The position numbers were made by a program, and so were the translations under genes. The notes beneath the pieces were generated by a model. That model worked only from the letters and a program-made list of their open reading frames with translations, made no database searches and was not told the origin of the DNA. Positions 8,126 through 19,198 of a DNA stretch of 64,000 bases are shown here, piece after piece. The stretch's first letter is position 1; every line of letters starts with the position of its first letter. This DNA comes from Longimicrobium sp. (lineage in GTDB: Bacteria; Gemmatimonadota; Gemmatimonadetes; Longimicrobiales; Longimicrobiaceae), in assembly GCA_036389795.1 (NCBI GenBank), contig DASVWD010000126.1:1-64000 (forward strand), given 5' to 3'.

Positions 8126-9609
8126 ACGCGCTTGCGCATCCGCGCGGAGAGGATGCCGAGCTGGTCGCGGTACTTGGCCACCGTGCGCCGGGCGATCTGG
8201 ATCCCCTCGTCCTTGAGGATGTTCACGATCGCCTGGTCGGTGAGCGGGTGCGCCGGGTCCTCCTCGCCGACGAGCTTCTCGATCTGCGCCTTGATCCCGC
8301 GGGCGGAGACGTCCTCGCCCGAGGTCGTCGACAGCCCCGACGAGAAGAAGAACTTGAGCGGGAACACCCCGCGCGGCGTCTGCACGAACTTCTCGTTGGT
8401 CACGCGGGAGACGGTCGACTCGTGCATGTCGATCACCTCGGCCACCTCGCGCAGCGTGAGCGGCTTGAGGTACTGCACCCCCTTCTCGAAGAAGTCGCGC
8501 TGCCGGTCGACGATGAAGTTCATCACCTTCAGCATCGTCTGCCTGCGCTGCTCGATCGCCTGGATCATCCAGTTGGCCGAGTTCAGCTTGTTGGAGATGA
8601 ACTCCTTGTTCTCGCCCACGAACTTCTTCTTGTCCTTGGCGATGTCGCGGTAGGTGCGACTGAGCTTCAGCCGCGGCAGGCTGGTGTCGTTCAGGAACAC
8701 CAGGTACTCGCCGTCGATCTTCTCGACGATCAGGTCGGGGATGATGTAGTTGTCGCCGTGGCTGGCGTACTTGAGCCCCGGCTTGGGGTCCAGCTTGGCC
8801 ACCTCGTCGGCCGCGTCCTGCACGTCGCGAGGGGTGATGCTGAGCTCCTTGCTGATCTCGCTCCAGCGGTGGTTGATCAGCTGGTCGAAGTACTGGTCGA
8901 CGATGCGGTACGCCAGGCTCTGCTGCAGCCGCTCCTCCACCTCGGCCAGCGGCGGCTCGCCCTCGCCCGTCTCCTTGATCAGGTCCTGCACCACGGCGTC
9001 GCGCAGCTGCAGCAGGATGCACTCGCGCAGGTCGCGCGCGCCGATCCCCGGCGGGTCGAAGTTCTGGATGACCCGGAGCATCCGCTCGGCCTCGTCGACC
9101 GTGTACGGGCGCACGCCGTCCCAGGCGTCGGTCTCGTGGCAGAAGTCGTTCAGCGCCACCACGATCTCCTCGAGCCCGCACTCGAGGTACCCCTCGTCGT
9201 TGACGTTGCCGATGATCTCCTCGCCCAGCAGCAGCTCGCGCTCGGAGAGGCGCAGCAGCGTGAGCTGGTCGTGCAGGTGGTCGCCCAGCTCCCTGGTGTC
9301 GACCGAGACGGGCTCGTAGTACTCGCGCTCCTCGTACTCCTCGCGGCGGCCGCCCGTCTCGAAACCGTTCAGGAGGATCTCCTCCCAGTCGATCTCGTCC
9401 TCGTCCTTCTCCTCTTCCTTCTCCTTCTCCACCATCTCCTCGACGTCGCCCTCCACCAGGTCGAGGAACGGGTTGTTCAGCAGCTCCTGCTTGAGGTGCT
9501 GCTGCAGGTCCAGGAGAGGCATGTACAGGAGATCCATCGCCTGGTACAGGCGAGGGTTGATCTTCATCTCCTGCTTGAGGGTGGTCCCCTGGTACAGGCC
9601 CGTCTTCAT
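8122..9609 (-). CDS. rpoN: RNA polymerase sigma-54 factor RpoN
   Basis: A 495-residue protein with full domain order. Region I (about 10-50) carries repeated leucines and NNPFLDL, then comes an acidic Region II (EEMVEKEKEEEKDEDE, about 54-75), the core-binding and HTH region (DMHESTVSRVTNEKF), and the RpoN box ARRTVAKYR (473-481) that contacts the -24 element. It directs transcription that depends on AAA+ activators. It overlaps lptB upstream by ATGA and the glycosyltransferase downstream, so it is translated within the LPS export operon. lptB-rpoN linkage is common in Proteobacteria. Part of its Region I is duplicated in the upstream reading frame. Confidence 0.97.
   Translation of the reverse strand: MKTGLYQGTTLKQEMKINPRLYQAMDLLYMPLLDLQQHLKQELLNNPFLDLVEGDVEEMVEKEKEEEKDEDEIDWEEILLNGFETGGRREEYEEREYYEPVSVDTRELGDHLHDQLTLLRLSERELLLGEEIIGNVNDEGYLECGLEEIVVALNDFCHETDAWDGVRPYTVDEAERMLRVIQNFDPPGIGARDLRECILLQLRDAVVQDLIKETGEGEPPLAEVEERLQQSLAYRIVDQYFDQLINHRWSEISKELSITPRDVQDAADEVAKLDPKPGLKYASHGDNYIIPDLIVEKIDGEYLVFLNDTSLPRLKLSRTYRDIAKDKKKFVGENKEFISNKLNSANWMIQAIEQRRQTMLKVMNFIVDRQRDFFEKGVQYLKPLTLREVAEVIDMHESTVSRVTNEKFVQTPRGVFPLKFFFSSGLSTTSGEDVSARGIKAQIEKLVGEEDPAHPLTDQAIVNILKDEGIQIARRTVAKYRDQLGILSARMRKRV
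9441..9544 (-). repeat. rpoN copy of a duplicated Region I segment
   Basis: This 104-bp stretch (RpoN residues about 23-57) matches 10541-10644 without gaps, with about 87 of 104 bases identical when counted by eye. Both copies are in the same reading frame. The longest exact run includes CAGGTCGAGGAACGGGTTGT on the plus strand. Confidence 0.85.
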
Positions 9610-11078
9610 ACCGCCTCGTCTTCTCTCGGATTGGGATACCGCTCACGCATTCGCGCCGTCAGCGTGGGGCCCAGGTAGATCTCGGCCACCTCGTCGTTCC
9701 ACACCAGCTCGCCCACCGTCCCCGACACCCGCACCCGCCCCTCGTACATGATGTAGGCGCGGTCGACGATGTCCAGGGTCTGTTCCACGTTGTGGTCGGA
9801 GATCAGCACCCCGATCCCGCGCCGGCGCAGGTCGGAGACGATCTGCTGGATGTCGTGCACGGCGATCGGGTCGACGCCGGCGAACGGCTCGTCCAGCAGC
9901 ATGAACTTGGGCTCCGACACCAGCGCCCGGGTGATCTCCAGCCGCCGCCGCTCGCCGCCGGAGAGGGCGTACGCCTTGGTCTTGCGCAGGTGCTTGATCG
10001 ACAGCTCGTCCAGCAGCACCTCGAGCCGCCGCTTCCGCTCGGCCTTGGGGATCCGCATCATCTGCAGGATCGCCATCACGTTCTCTTCCACGGTGAGCTT
10101 GCGGAAGATCGACGGCTCCTGCGCCAGGTAGCCGATCCCCCGGCGCGCGCGGCGGAACATGGCCACCCGCGTCACCTCGCGCTCGCCCACGAAGACGCGG
10201 CCCCGGTCGGGGCGGATGAGCCCCACGATCATGTAGAAGGTGGTGGTCTTCCCCGCCCCGTTCGGCCCCAGCAGCCCCACGATCTCGCCCTGCGCGACGT
10301 GCACGTCCACGTCGTTGACCACCCGGCGCCCCCGGTACGCCTTCACCATCCCCTTGGCGGAGAGCGTGAGCCCGCCGGGAACCAGCATGGAGCGGCGCCG
10401 CGCGGGGGCGTGCTCGCCCTCGGGGTGCAGGTCGGCGAGCGGGGCGTGGTCCAGCTCCGGCCCGAGGTGCGGCCGCGGCTCCGGGGGAGGCTCCGCGACG
10501 GCCGCCGCCTCCGGCTTCTCCTCCTCCCGCGCCATCGCCTCGACGTCCCTCTCCGACAGGTCGAGGAACGGGTTGTCCCGCAGCTCCTGCTCGAGGCGCC
10601 CGTGGAGGTCCATGAGCGGCCGGTACAGGAGGTCCATCGCCTGGGGCTGCCGGTCCGCCAGGATGGCCCGGATGCGCGCGTCCATCAGGTCCAGCAGCCG
10701 CTCCTTGCCGTGCTCGCGGGCCTCGTCCAGCGCCCAGGGGGCCAGCCGGACGGCGCTCCAGTTGCCGGCGCCGTTGGGCGCGGGGACGGCGTAGCCTTCC
10801 GCGTCGAGGAACTCCACCGCGCCGCCCGTGGCCAGGGCCTGCACCACGTGCTCGTTCAGGTAGCGCACCGTCTCGCCGGCGGGGAAGTTCCCCGGCGCCT
10901 GCCCCGCCGAGGGGCCGTACCAGCGCCGGTACTCCTCGGCCACCGTGGTGAGCCAGCGCGCGCGCTCCACCGCGTTCACCCCGTCGTCGGCGCTCACCAG
11001 GGCGCGCAGCGCGATCAGCGTGGAGACGTCGGCCGGGCCCAGGCCGGCGACGATCCGCTCGAAGGCGTGCTCGCTCAC
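9606..11078 (-). CDS. lptB: LPS export ABC ATPase LptB with N-terminal extension containing an RpoN Region I-like segment
   Basis: A 490-residue frame. Residues about 231-490 are a complete LptB: Walker A GPNGAGKTTTF, signature LSGGERRRLEI, Walker B MLLDEPFAGVDP and switch His in ISDHNV. LptB powers lipopolysaccharide extraction from the inner membrane with LptFG. Residues 146-180 match sigma-54 Region I of the adjacent gene at 25 of 35 positions (QAMDLLY, ELRDNPFLDL). Residues 1-145 are unrecognised. The frame opens at a GTG overlapping the lptA stop and has no internal stop. An in-frame ATG at 10388 would give a normal 260-residue LptB, so either a fusion protein or internal initiation is possible. 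It overlaps rpoN by ATGA. Confidence 0.85.
   Translation of the reverse strand: MSEHAFERIVAGLGPADVSTLIALRALVSADDGVNAVERARWLTTVAEEYRRWYGPSAGQAPGNFPAGETVRYLNEHVVQALATGGAVEFLDAEGYAVPAPNGAGNWSAVRLAPWALDEAREHGKERLLDLMDARIRAILADRQPQAMDLLYRPLMDLHGRLEQELRDNPFLDLSERDVEAMAREEEKPEAAAVAEPPPEPRPHLGPELDHAPLADLHPEGEHAPARRRSMLVPGGLTLSAKGMVKAYRGRRVVNDVDVHVAQGEIVGLLGPNGAGKTTTFYMIVGLIRPDRGRVFVGEREVTRVAMFRRARRGIGYLAQEPSIFRKLTVEENVMAILQMMRIPKAERKRRLEVLLDELSIKHLRKTKAYALSGGERRRLEITRALVSEPKFMLLDEPFAGVDPIAVHDIQQIVSDLRRRGIGVLISDHNVEQTLDIVDRAYIMYEGRVRVSGTVGELVWNDEVAEIYLGPTLTARMRERYPNPREDEAV
10541..10644 (-). repeat. lptB-frame copy of the RpoN Region I segment
   Basis: The partner of 9441-9544, displaced by exactly 1100 bp and encoding residues about 146-180 of the extended LptB frame. 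Identity is high at both base and protein level, which suggests a fairly recent duplication or gene conversion rather than ancient homology. Confidence 0.85.
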
Positions 11079-12763
11079 GGGCGCGTCCCTCCCGCGGGCG
11101 TCCGGCGCGGCTGCGCGGACGGCGCCGGCGGCGCGGGCGGGGGCGACGCGGCCGGCGCCGGGCGGGGCGGCTGCCCGGCGCCCGCCGGCCGCGCCGCGCC
11201 GGGAGCGGCCCGCGGCGGCGTCCGCCGTCCCCCCTGCGCGGCGGCGGAATCGGAAGCGACCTGGCTCCCCGCCTGCTCGGGGTCAAGGTAGACGCCCTTC
11301 TTCAGCCCCCGCACGTGGGCCACGTCCACCTCGCCGTCCTCGAAGGTGAGGTCGATGCGGTCGCCGATCAGGTAGTTGAGCGCGGGGCGCCCCCGCCTGG
11401 CCCCCGCCGAGTCGTTCTTCAGCCGGTAGAGCGAGCGCGCGTCGCCGATCGCCAGCAGCCGCTCGATCTCGGTGTCGGCCGTGTCGCCCTGGGCCGTGTC
11501 CGCGCTCGCCGGCGCGGGCCGGCCGGGGCCCGGGCGGACCAGGCCGCGCGGGGCGGTGTCGGGGCGCACTAGGCCGCGCCGCGCCGTGTCCGCGGCGGCC
11601 GCGCCGCGCTTCGGGCGGAAGAAGGCGATGATGGTGTCGGCGGTGAGCACGTCGCGCTGGTCGATCCCCGGCGGCGGCTCGGTCATCGGCCGGTTGGCGA
11701 CGGGGACGACCGCGGCGCCCGAGTCGGGGCGGACCAGCGACGGCTGGGGGATGGTGTCCCAGGAGACGCCCTGCGCCCTGCCCACCGCGTTCACCTGCTT
11801 GAGCCGCTGGTCGGGCGAGACCGCCTCGATCGAGTCGGCCTCCATGCGGAAGCCCTTCGCCAGGGCCACGGAGCGCGCCCCGGCCTCGGAGCGCGCCGCA
11901 GAATCGGGGGCCGGGCTCCCCGGCTGGCGGCTGGAGACCATCCGCTGCAGGAGCTCGCGCTCGAAGAAGAGCTGCAGCTGCGGCCCCGTGGCGGTCAGCC
12001 GCTCGCTCTCCATCTGCGCGTTGCCGCGCGCGAGCACCTGCTGCAGCTCGCCCTCCTTCAGCCGGCTCTCGATGAAGTCGCCGCGCAGGTCGTACTTCTC
12101 GCCGTCGACCACCGCGCGGCGGCGCAGCTCCACCCGCTCCTCGGTGGCGTCGTAGTGCGCCTCCTCGGCCGTCGAGCGGGTGTCGCGGCTGACGATCACC
12201 ACGTTCCCCTCGGCGGTCATGAAGCGGTCGCCGATGGAGGTCACGCGGTCGGCGTCCACCTCCATCGGCTCGCGGCGGCGGCCGCCGCTCTGCTGCTTCG
12301 GCGTGATGGTGAGGTGCGGCCGCCCGACGGCGATGGCCTGCGGGTCGGGGCGCCCCGGCATGGCCTTGAAGTACTCCAGCTCGGGCCCGCGGAGCGTGCT
12401 GCCGCGGTTCTTGTCGGTGAAGACGACGTTGCCGGTGGCGTAGAGGCGCCCCGTCTGCGAGTTGTAGGTGGCGCGGTCGGAGGTGAGCGCCCGGGTGGGG
12501 TCCTGGTAGTCCACCTGCCCGAAGAGGTGCACCTCGTTGATGTTCTGGTAGATCACCGCGCTGTCGGCGCGCAGCTCCTCGCCCCCCGAGCAGCGCACCA
12601 GCAGCGGCCCGTCGGCCGCGATCACGCGGTTGGCCGGATCGCCCACCGAGCTCCAGGGCCCGTTCTGGTAGACGAGCTCGCAGGTGTTCTGGGCCGCGGC
12701 GGGACGAGCGGCGGCGGCCGAGAGCGCCAGTGCGGCGAGCAGGAGGGCGAGGGCGCGGCGCAT
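11075..12763 (-). CDS. lptA: LptA/OstA-family periplasmic LPS transport protein, long form
   Basis: A 562-residue protein with a signal peptide (cleavage after AAARPAAAQ). It has several OstA-type beta-jellyroll stretches: ADGPLLVRCSGGEELRADSA, LYATGNVVFTDKNRG, EVDADRVTSIGDRFMTAEGN and LQQVLARGNAQMES. These shield lipid A crossing the periplasm. It is far longer than E. coli LptA (about 185 residues). Residues about 330-440 and the last 65 are proline-, alanine- and arginine-rich, with the motif GLVRPD/GLVRPG repeated. The start overlaps the lptC stop (TGATG) and the stop overlaps the lptB start. An LptD N-domain relative is an alternative reading. Confidence 0.82.
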   Translation of the reverse strand: MRRALALLLAALALSAAAARPAAAQNTCELVYQNGPWSSVGDPANRVIAADGPLLVRCSGGEELRADSAVIYQNINEVHLFGQVDYQDPTRALTSDRATYNSQTGRLYATGNVVFTDKNRGSTLRGPELEYFKAMPGRPDPQAIAVGRPHLTITPKQQSGGRRREPMEVDADRVTSIGDRFMTAEGNVVIVSRDTRSTAEEAHYDATEERVELRRRAVVDGEKYDLRGDFIESRLKEGELQQVLARGNAQMESERLTATGPQLQLFFERELLQRMVSSRQPGSPAPDSAARSEAGARSVALAKGFRMEADSIEAVSPDQRLKQVNAVGRAQGVSWDTIPQPSLVRPDSGAAVVPVANRPMTEPPPGIDQRDVLTADTIIAFFRPKRGAAAADTARRGLVRPDTAPRGLVRPGPGRPAPASADTAQGDTADTEIERLLAIGDARSLYRLKNDSAGARRGRPALNYLIGDRIDLTFEDGEVDVAHVRGLKKGVYLDPEQAGSQVASDSAAAQGGRRTPPRAAPGAARPAGAGQPPRPAPAASPPPAPPAPSAQPRRTPAGGTRP

Positions 12764-13329
12764 CAGAAGCGGATCCCCCCCTCGCCCACGCGCACGCCGG
12801 TGACGCGCGCGTTGGTCCCGGTCACGTTGGTGAACTTGCTGTTGGAGGTGAAGCCCTGCGTGATCAGCGTCTGCCCCGCCTCGGTGATGGTGGTGGGCTT
12901 CTCGCTCCAGACGCGGTCGCCCTTCTGGTCCCAGTGCAGCTCCTCGCTCTTGATGGTGCGCATCCCCTTGTCGCCCGGGGTGACGAGGACCACGCTGCCG
13001 CGCGCGATCATCAGCCCCGACTGCTGGTCGTACTCGCCCGTCTTCGAGGTGAGCTTGCTGGGCGGCTCGCCGGGGTTGAAGAAGGTGAGCCGCACCACCC
13101 TGAGCTGCGTGCGCGTGTCGCCGACGGGCGTGATGGCCGTGTCGGCGTCGAGGTCGGCCTTGAGCAGGCCGTCCTCGGTGATCTTCATGTTCATCTTGTA
13201 GGTGACCTGGCTGGCGTCGGCCTCGATCTGCCCCGTCCCCGGGTCCGCCGGAGTGGGGCCGCACGCCGCGGCGAGCGCGCTCGCCGCGGTGATGCAGACC
13301 AGTGCCAGGTTGCGCTTCTTCGTACCCAT
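12763..13329 (-). CDS. lptC: LptC-family LPS export protein (lipoprotein form)
   Basis: A 188-residue protein. The N-terminus ends in a lipobox (ALAAAC, C23) rather than a plain membrane anchor. The body shows the LptC/OstA strand pattern: GLLKADLDADTAI, RVVRLTFFNPGEPPSKLTSKTGEYDQQSG, MIARGSVVLVTPGDKGMRTIKSEELHWDQ. LptC hands lipopolysaccharide from LptBFG to LptA. The gene leads the lptC-lptA-lptB-rpoN-GT run, in which every junction overlaps. A GAGAGATGAAGCG stretch precedes the ATG. LptF, LptG, LptD and LptE are not in the window. Confidence 0.85.
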   Translation of the reverse strand: MGTKKRNLALVCITAASALAAACGPTPADPGTGQIEADASQVTYKMNMKITEDGLLKADLDADTAITPVGDTRTQLRVVRLTFFNPGEPPSKLTSKTGEYDQQSGLMIARGSVVLVTPGDKGMRTIKSEELHWDQKGDRVWSEKPTTITEAGQTLITQGFTSNSKFTNVTGTNARVTGVRVGEGGIRF

Positions 13330-13494
13330 CTCGCTTCATCTCTCCCCCGTCTCGGTGCGGGTCCCGGATCGGCCGCGTGGACGGGGGAATCATATGCTTC
13401 CTGCACCCCGCAAAGCGCTTAGGCTTTGGTTAGGGCTGACTTAGCACGACTTAATCTCGCGGTGCCTTCGACACCATCCGCGCGACGGCCGGCG

Positions 13495-13576
13495 CGGTCG
13501 AGGCATGCCTCGCCCCTACGAACCGACCTCGACCGTACCCCGTACCTCGTACTCCCGTACTTTCGTACTTCCGTAC
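13495..13576. repeat. Partial family D repeat plus CGTACT-type tandem repeat
   Basis: GGTCGAGGCATGCCTCGCCCCTAC is half of family D. It is followed by five or six spaced copies of CGTACtt/CGTACct up to the kdsD stop. The 247-bp gap between kdsD and lptC holds nothing else recognisable. Confidence 0.6.
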
Positions 13577-14578
13577 TCACACCGCGCCCGCGCGCATCAG
13601 GTCGTGCAGGTGCACCATCCCCACCACGCGGCGATGGTCGTCGAGCACCGGGAGCGCCATCACGCCGTGCCGCTCCATCAGCCCCACCGCCGCGGCGGCG
13701 AGCTGGTCGGGCTCGGCGGTGCGAGGGTCGCGCGTCATGACCTCCGATACGGCGATCCCGAAGAAGTGTTCCTCCCGCTCCATGAGACGGGTGAGATCGC
13801 CCGAAGTCACCACGCCCAAAAGCTTTAGCTCCTCGTCCACCACCGCCACCGTCCCGCGCCGCTCGGCCAGCTGCACCACGCACTCGCGCATGGTGGCCGT
13901 GGGCGGCAGGAGCGGCAGGTCGCCGGTCAGCATCACGTCGCGCACGGTGAGCAGGAGCCGCCGGCCCAGCGCGCCGCCCGGGTGCAGCCGGGCGAAGTCC
14001 TCGCGCCCGAAGCCGCGCCGGAGCAGGAGCGCCACGGCCAGCGCGTCTCCCATCGCCAGCGCCGCCGTGGTCGACGAGGTGGGCGCCAGGTCGTGCGGGC
14101 ACGCCTCTTCGGCCACCGAGCAGTCGAGCACGAACTCCGCCTGGCGCGCCAGGGACGAGTCGGTGCGTCCGACCATCGCCACCAGCCGCACGCCCATGCG
14201 GCCCAGCGGCTCCAGCAGCCCGCGCAGCTCCTCGCTCTCGCCGCTGCGGGAGAGGAGGACGGCCACGTCGCCCGCGCCCACGATCCCCAGGTCGCCGTGC
14301 AGCGCCTCCACCGGGTGGAGGAAGGTGGCCGGCGTCCCCGTGGAGGTGAGCGTCGCCGCCACCTTGCGGGCGACGATCCCCGACTTGCCGACGCCGGAGA
14401 CGATCACCCGCCCGCCGGACTCCAGGATCGCCTCCACCGCGCCGGCGAACGGCTCGCCGATGCGCTCCTCCAGCGCGGCCACGGCCTGGGCCTCCTGGCG
14501 GATCACCTTCCGCGCGCGCCGCAGCGCCTCCTCCACGGAGAGGCCACCGACGGGCGCGAAGGCGTCGACCGCCGTCAC
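13577..14578 (-). CDS. kdsD: Arabinose-5-phosphate isomerase KdsD/KpsF
   Basis: A 333-residue protein from a GTG that overlaps the kdsC stop. The N-terminal SIS domain (about 45-180) carries SGVGKSGIVARKVAATLTS and LHPVEALHGDLG. Two CBS domains follow (about 210-265 and 275-333). It converts ribulose-5-phosphate to arabinose-5-phosphate, the first step of Kdo synthesis, in the cytoplasm. Length matches the family (about 320-330). It is encoded directly after kdsA and kdsC, so three consecutive Kdo steps are co-transcribed. Confidence 0.95.
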   Translation of the reverse strand: MTAVDAFAPVGGLSVEEALRRARKVIRQEAQAVAALEERIGEPFAGAVEAILESGGRVIVSGVGKSGIVARKVAATLTSTGTPATFLHPVEALHGDLGIVGAGDVAVLLSRSGESEELRGLLEPLGRMGVRLVAMVGRTDSSLARQAEFVLDCSVAEEACPHDLAPTSSTTAALAMGDALAVALLLRRGFGREDFARLHPGGALGRRLLLTVRDVMLTGDLPLLPPTATMRECVVQLAERRGTVAVVDEELKLLGVVTSGDLTRLMEREEHFFGIAVSEVMTRDPRTAEPDQLAAAAVGLMERHGVMALPVLDDHRRVVGMVHLHDLMRAGAV

Positions 14579-15147
14579 CGCCCCGCCTCCCGGTCGCGCA
14601 CGTACGCCTCGACCCGCTCGGCCCACGCGCCCCGCGCGGAGAGGAGCGCCTCCGCGAACTCGCGCACCGCGCCGCGCCCGCCCTCGCGCCGGGCGGCCCA
14701 GACGGCGCACGCCCGCGCGTCGCTGGTGGCGTTGCCGACCACCGCCGGGAGCCCCACGCGCCGCAGGATCGCCAGGTCCGGCAGGTCGTCGCCCACGAAG
14801 GCGACCTCGTCCCAGCCGATCTCCAGGCGCCCGAGCATCTCCTCGAAGATGCGGAGCTTGGCGGCGCTCGGGTCCTGGTGCACCTCGGTGATCCCCAGCT
14901 CCTCGGCGCGCAGCCGCACCGCGTGGCTCTCGCGCCCGGTGACGATGGCGACGGTGATCCCGGCCTCCTGGATCATGCGGATCCCCAGCCCGTCCTGGAT
15001 GTCGAAGCGCTTCAGCTCCACGCGCTCGCCGGCGTCGGTGGCGCCCAGGTAGATGCCGCCGTCGGTCAGCACCCCGTCCACGTCCAGCGCCACCAGCCGG
15101 ACGCGCCGCGCCAGCCCGCGCGGGATGCGCTCCGCCGCCTCAGCCAC
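14575..15147 (-). CDS. kdsC: 3-deoxy-D-manno-octulosonate 8-phosphate phosphatase KdsC
   Basis: A 190-residue HAD-superfamily phosphatase without a cap. Motif I is LDVDGVLTDGGIYLG, motif II lies in VTGRESHAVRLRAEELGI and motif IV is VGDDLPDLAILRRVG. It removes phosphate from Kdo-8-phosphate to give Kdo. It overlaps kdsA by 8 bp and kdsD by 4 bp. The fold works as a tetramer in known members. Confidence 0.95.
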   Translation of the reverse strand: MAEAAERIPRGLARRVRLVALDVDGVLTDGGIYLGATDAGERVELKRFDIQDGLGIRMIQEAGITVAIVTGRESHAVRLRAEELGITEVHQDPSAAKLRIFEEMLGRLEIGWDEVAFVGDDLPDLAILRRVGLPAVVGNATSDARACAVWAARREGGRGAVREFAEALLSARGAWAERVEAYVRDREAGR

Positions 15148-16021
15148 GCGCCTCCTCGACGACGATGGGACCGAGCGCGGCGCGGATCTCCAGCACCTGC
15201 TCCAGCAGCGGGCGGAGGCTCGCCAGCGGGAGCATGTTGGTGGTGTCCGACAGCCCCCGCGCCGGCTCGGGGTGCACCTCCAGGAAGAGCGCGTCGGCCC
15301 CGGCGGCCGCGGCGGCGCGCACCAGCGCCGGGATGTGCTCGGGGTTGCCGCCGCTCACCCCGGCGCCCTCGCCCGGCCGCTGCACCGAGTGCGTCCCGTC
15401 GAACACCGCGGGGACGCCGCACGCGGCGCGGATCTCGGCGAAGGAGCGCATGTCGACCACCAGGTTCCCGTAGCCGAAGAAGGTCCCCCGCTCGGTGACG
15501 GAGACCGCGGCCGAGCCGGCCGCGCGCACCTTGTCCACCGCGCCGCGCATCTCCCGCGGCGCCATCCACTGCCCCTTCTTCACGTTCACCGGCCTCCCCG
15601 TGGCCCCCGCGGCGACGAGCAGGTCCGTCTGCCGGCAGAGGAAGGCGGGGATCTGGAGCACGTCCACCACCTGGGCGGCGGGCCCGCACTGCGCGGGCTC
15701 GTGCACGTCGGTGAGCAGCGGCAGGGCGGTCTCCTCGCGCACCCGCGCCAGCAGCTCCAGCCCGCGCTCCAGCCCCGGCCCCCGCGGCGAGGCGGCGGAG
15801 GAGCGGTTCGCCTTGTCGAACGACGCCTTGTAGAGGACCGGCAGCCCCAGGTCGTCCGCCAGCCGCGCGAGCGCCTCGCCGATCTCCAGGTTGAGCCGCT
15901 CGCCCTCGAGCACGCACGGCCCCGCGATCAGGAAGAACGGCGCGCCGACGCGGAACAGCTCCGCGACCGATGGCGATGCCTCTATCGACGTCCCCTGCGC
16001 CATCTCCACTCCACCCATCAT
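15140..16021 (-). CDS. kdsA: 3-deoxy-8-phosphooctulonate synthase KdsA
   Basis: A 293-residue protein with the signature FFLIAGPCVLEG and LYKASFDKANRSS. Further motifs are LTDVHEPAQCGPAAQVVDVLQIPAFLCRQTDLL (in parts) and NVKKGQWMAPREM. It condenses arabinose-5-phosphate with phosphoenolpyruvate. The conserved cysteine in GPC suggests the metal-dependent class could be considered, but I did not check the diagnostic residues. The start may be the second or third Met (MAQGTSI). A 205-bp gap with a repeat separates it from pyrG. Confidence 0.95.
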   Translation of the reverse strand: MMGGVEMAQGTSIEASPSVAELFRVGAPFFLIAGPCVLEGERLNLEIGEALARLADDLGLPVLYKASFDKANRSSAASPRGPGLERGLELLARVREETALPLLTDVHEPAQCGPAAQVVDVLQIPAFLCRQTDLLVAAGATGRPVNVKKGQWMAPREMRGAVDKVRAAGSAAVSVTERGTFFGYGNLVVDMRSFAEIRAACGVPAVFDGTHSVQRPGEGAGVSGGNPEHIPALVRAAAAAGADALFLEVHPEPARGLSDTTNMLPLASLRPLLEQVLEIRAALGPIVVEEARG

Positions 16022-16049
16022 CGTGTCTCGCCGCCCTCCGCGCTGAAGG

Positions 16050-16115
16050 CGGATGAATCCGCGGCTACAACCACAGGAAGCCTCCCTGCGTAGGCTGCAA
16101 GGCGAAGATCATCCT
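16050..16115. repeat. Intergenic repeat, family E copy 2 (inverted, degenerate)
   Basis: GCGGATGAATCCGCGGCTACAACCACAGGAAGCCTCC is an inverted, decayed version of the family E unit. It sits between pyrG and kdsA within the operon, so it does not obviously block read-through. Confidence 0.5.
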
Positions 16116-16226
16116 GTTCCAACAACCAATCAGCGAGCCGCGGCGAGCAGTCCGCGAAGGCGGACTTCCTGTCGTTGTCGCCGCGATTTCAATCGCCCGG
16201 CAAACCCCGGCAGCCCGGGCCTCTCC

Positions 16227-18979
<2,753 letters not shown>

Positions 18980-19083
18980 GTAGGGGCGAGGCATGCCTCG
19001 ACCGGTGGGGCCAGGCTCGTGCGCGGCAGGCGGGCTTCTGCGCGGATGCTGTCTATGCTCGGACTCGCATGCTCGCCCCTACG
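18980..19083. repeat. Intergenic mirror repeat, family D copy 2
   Basis: Starts GTAGGGGCGAGGCATGCCTCG and ends GCATGCTCGCCCCTAC. It is closely similar to 65-169 over its length. A CT-rich mirror element follows at 19107-19166, just downstream of the MFS gene. Confidence 0.7.
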
Positions 19084-19198
19084 AAACACCGGTCGTTTCG
19101 CGCGCTGTTCTCCCTCTCCCGCCCGCTCCTGCGGGCGGGGGAGGGCCGGGGAGGGGGCATCCCCGGCGGCCTCCACGCCACCGCCGTCGAAGCGAGGC

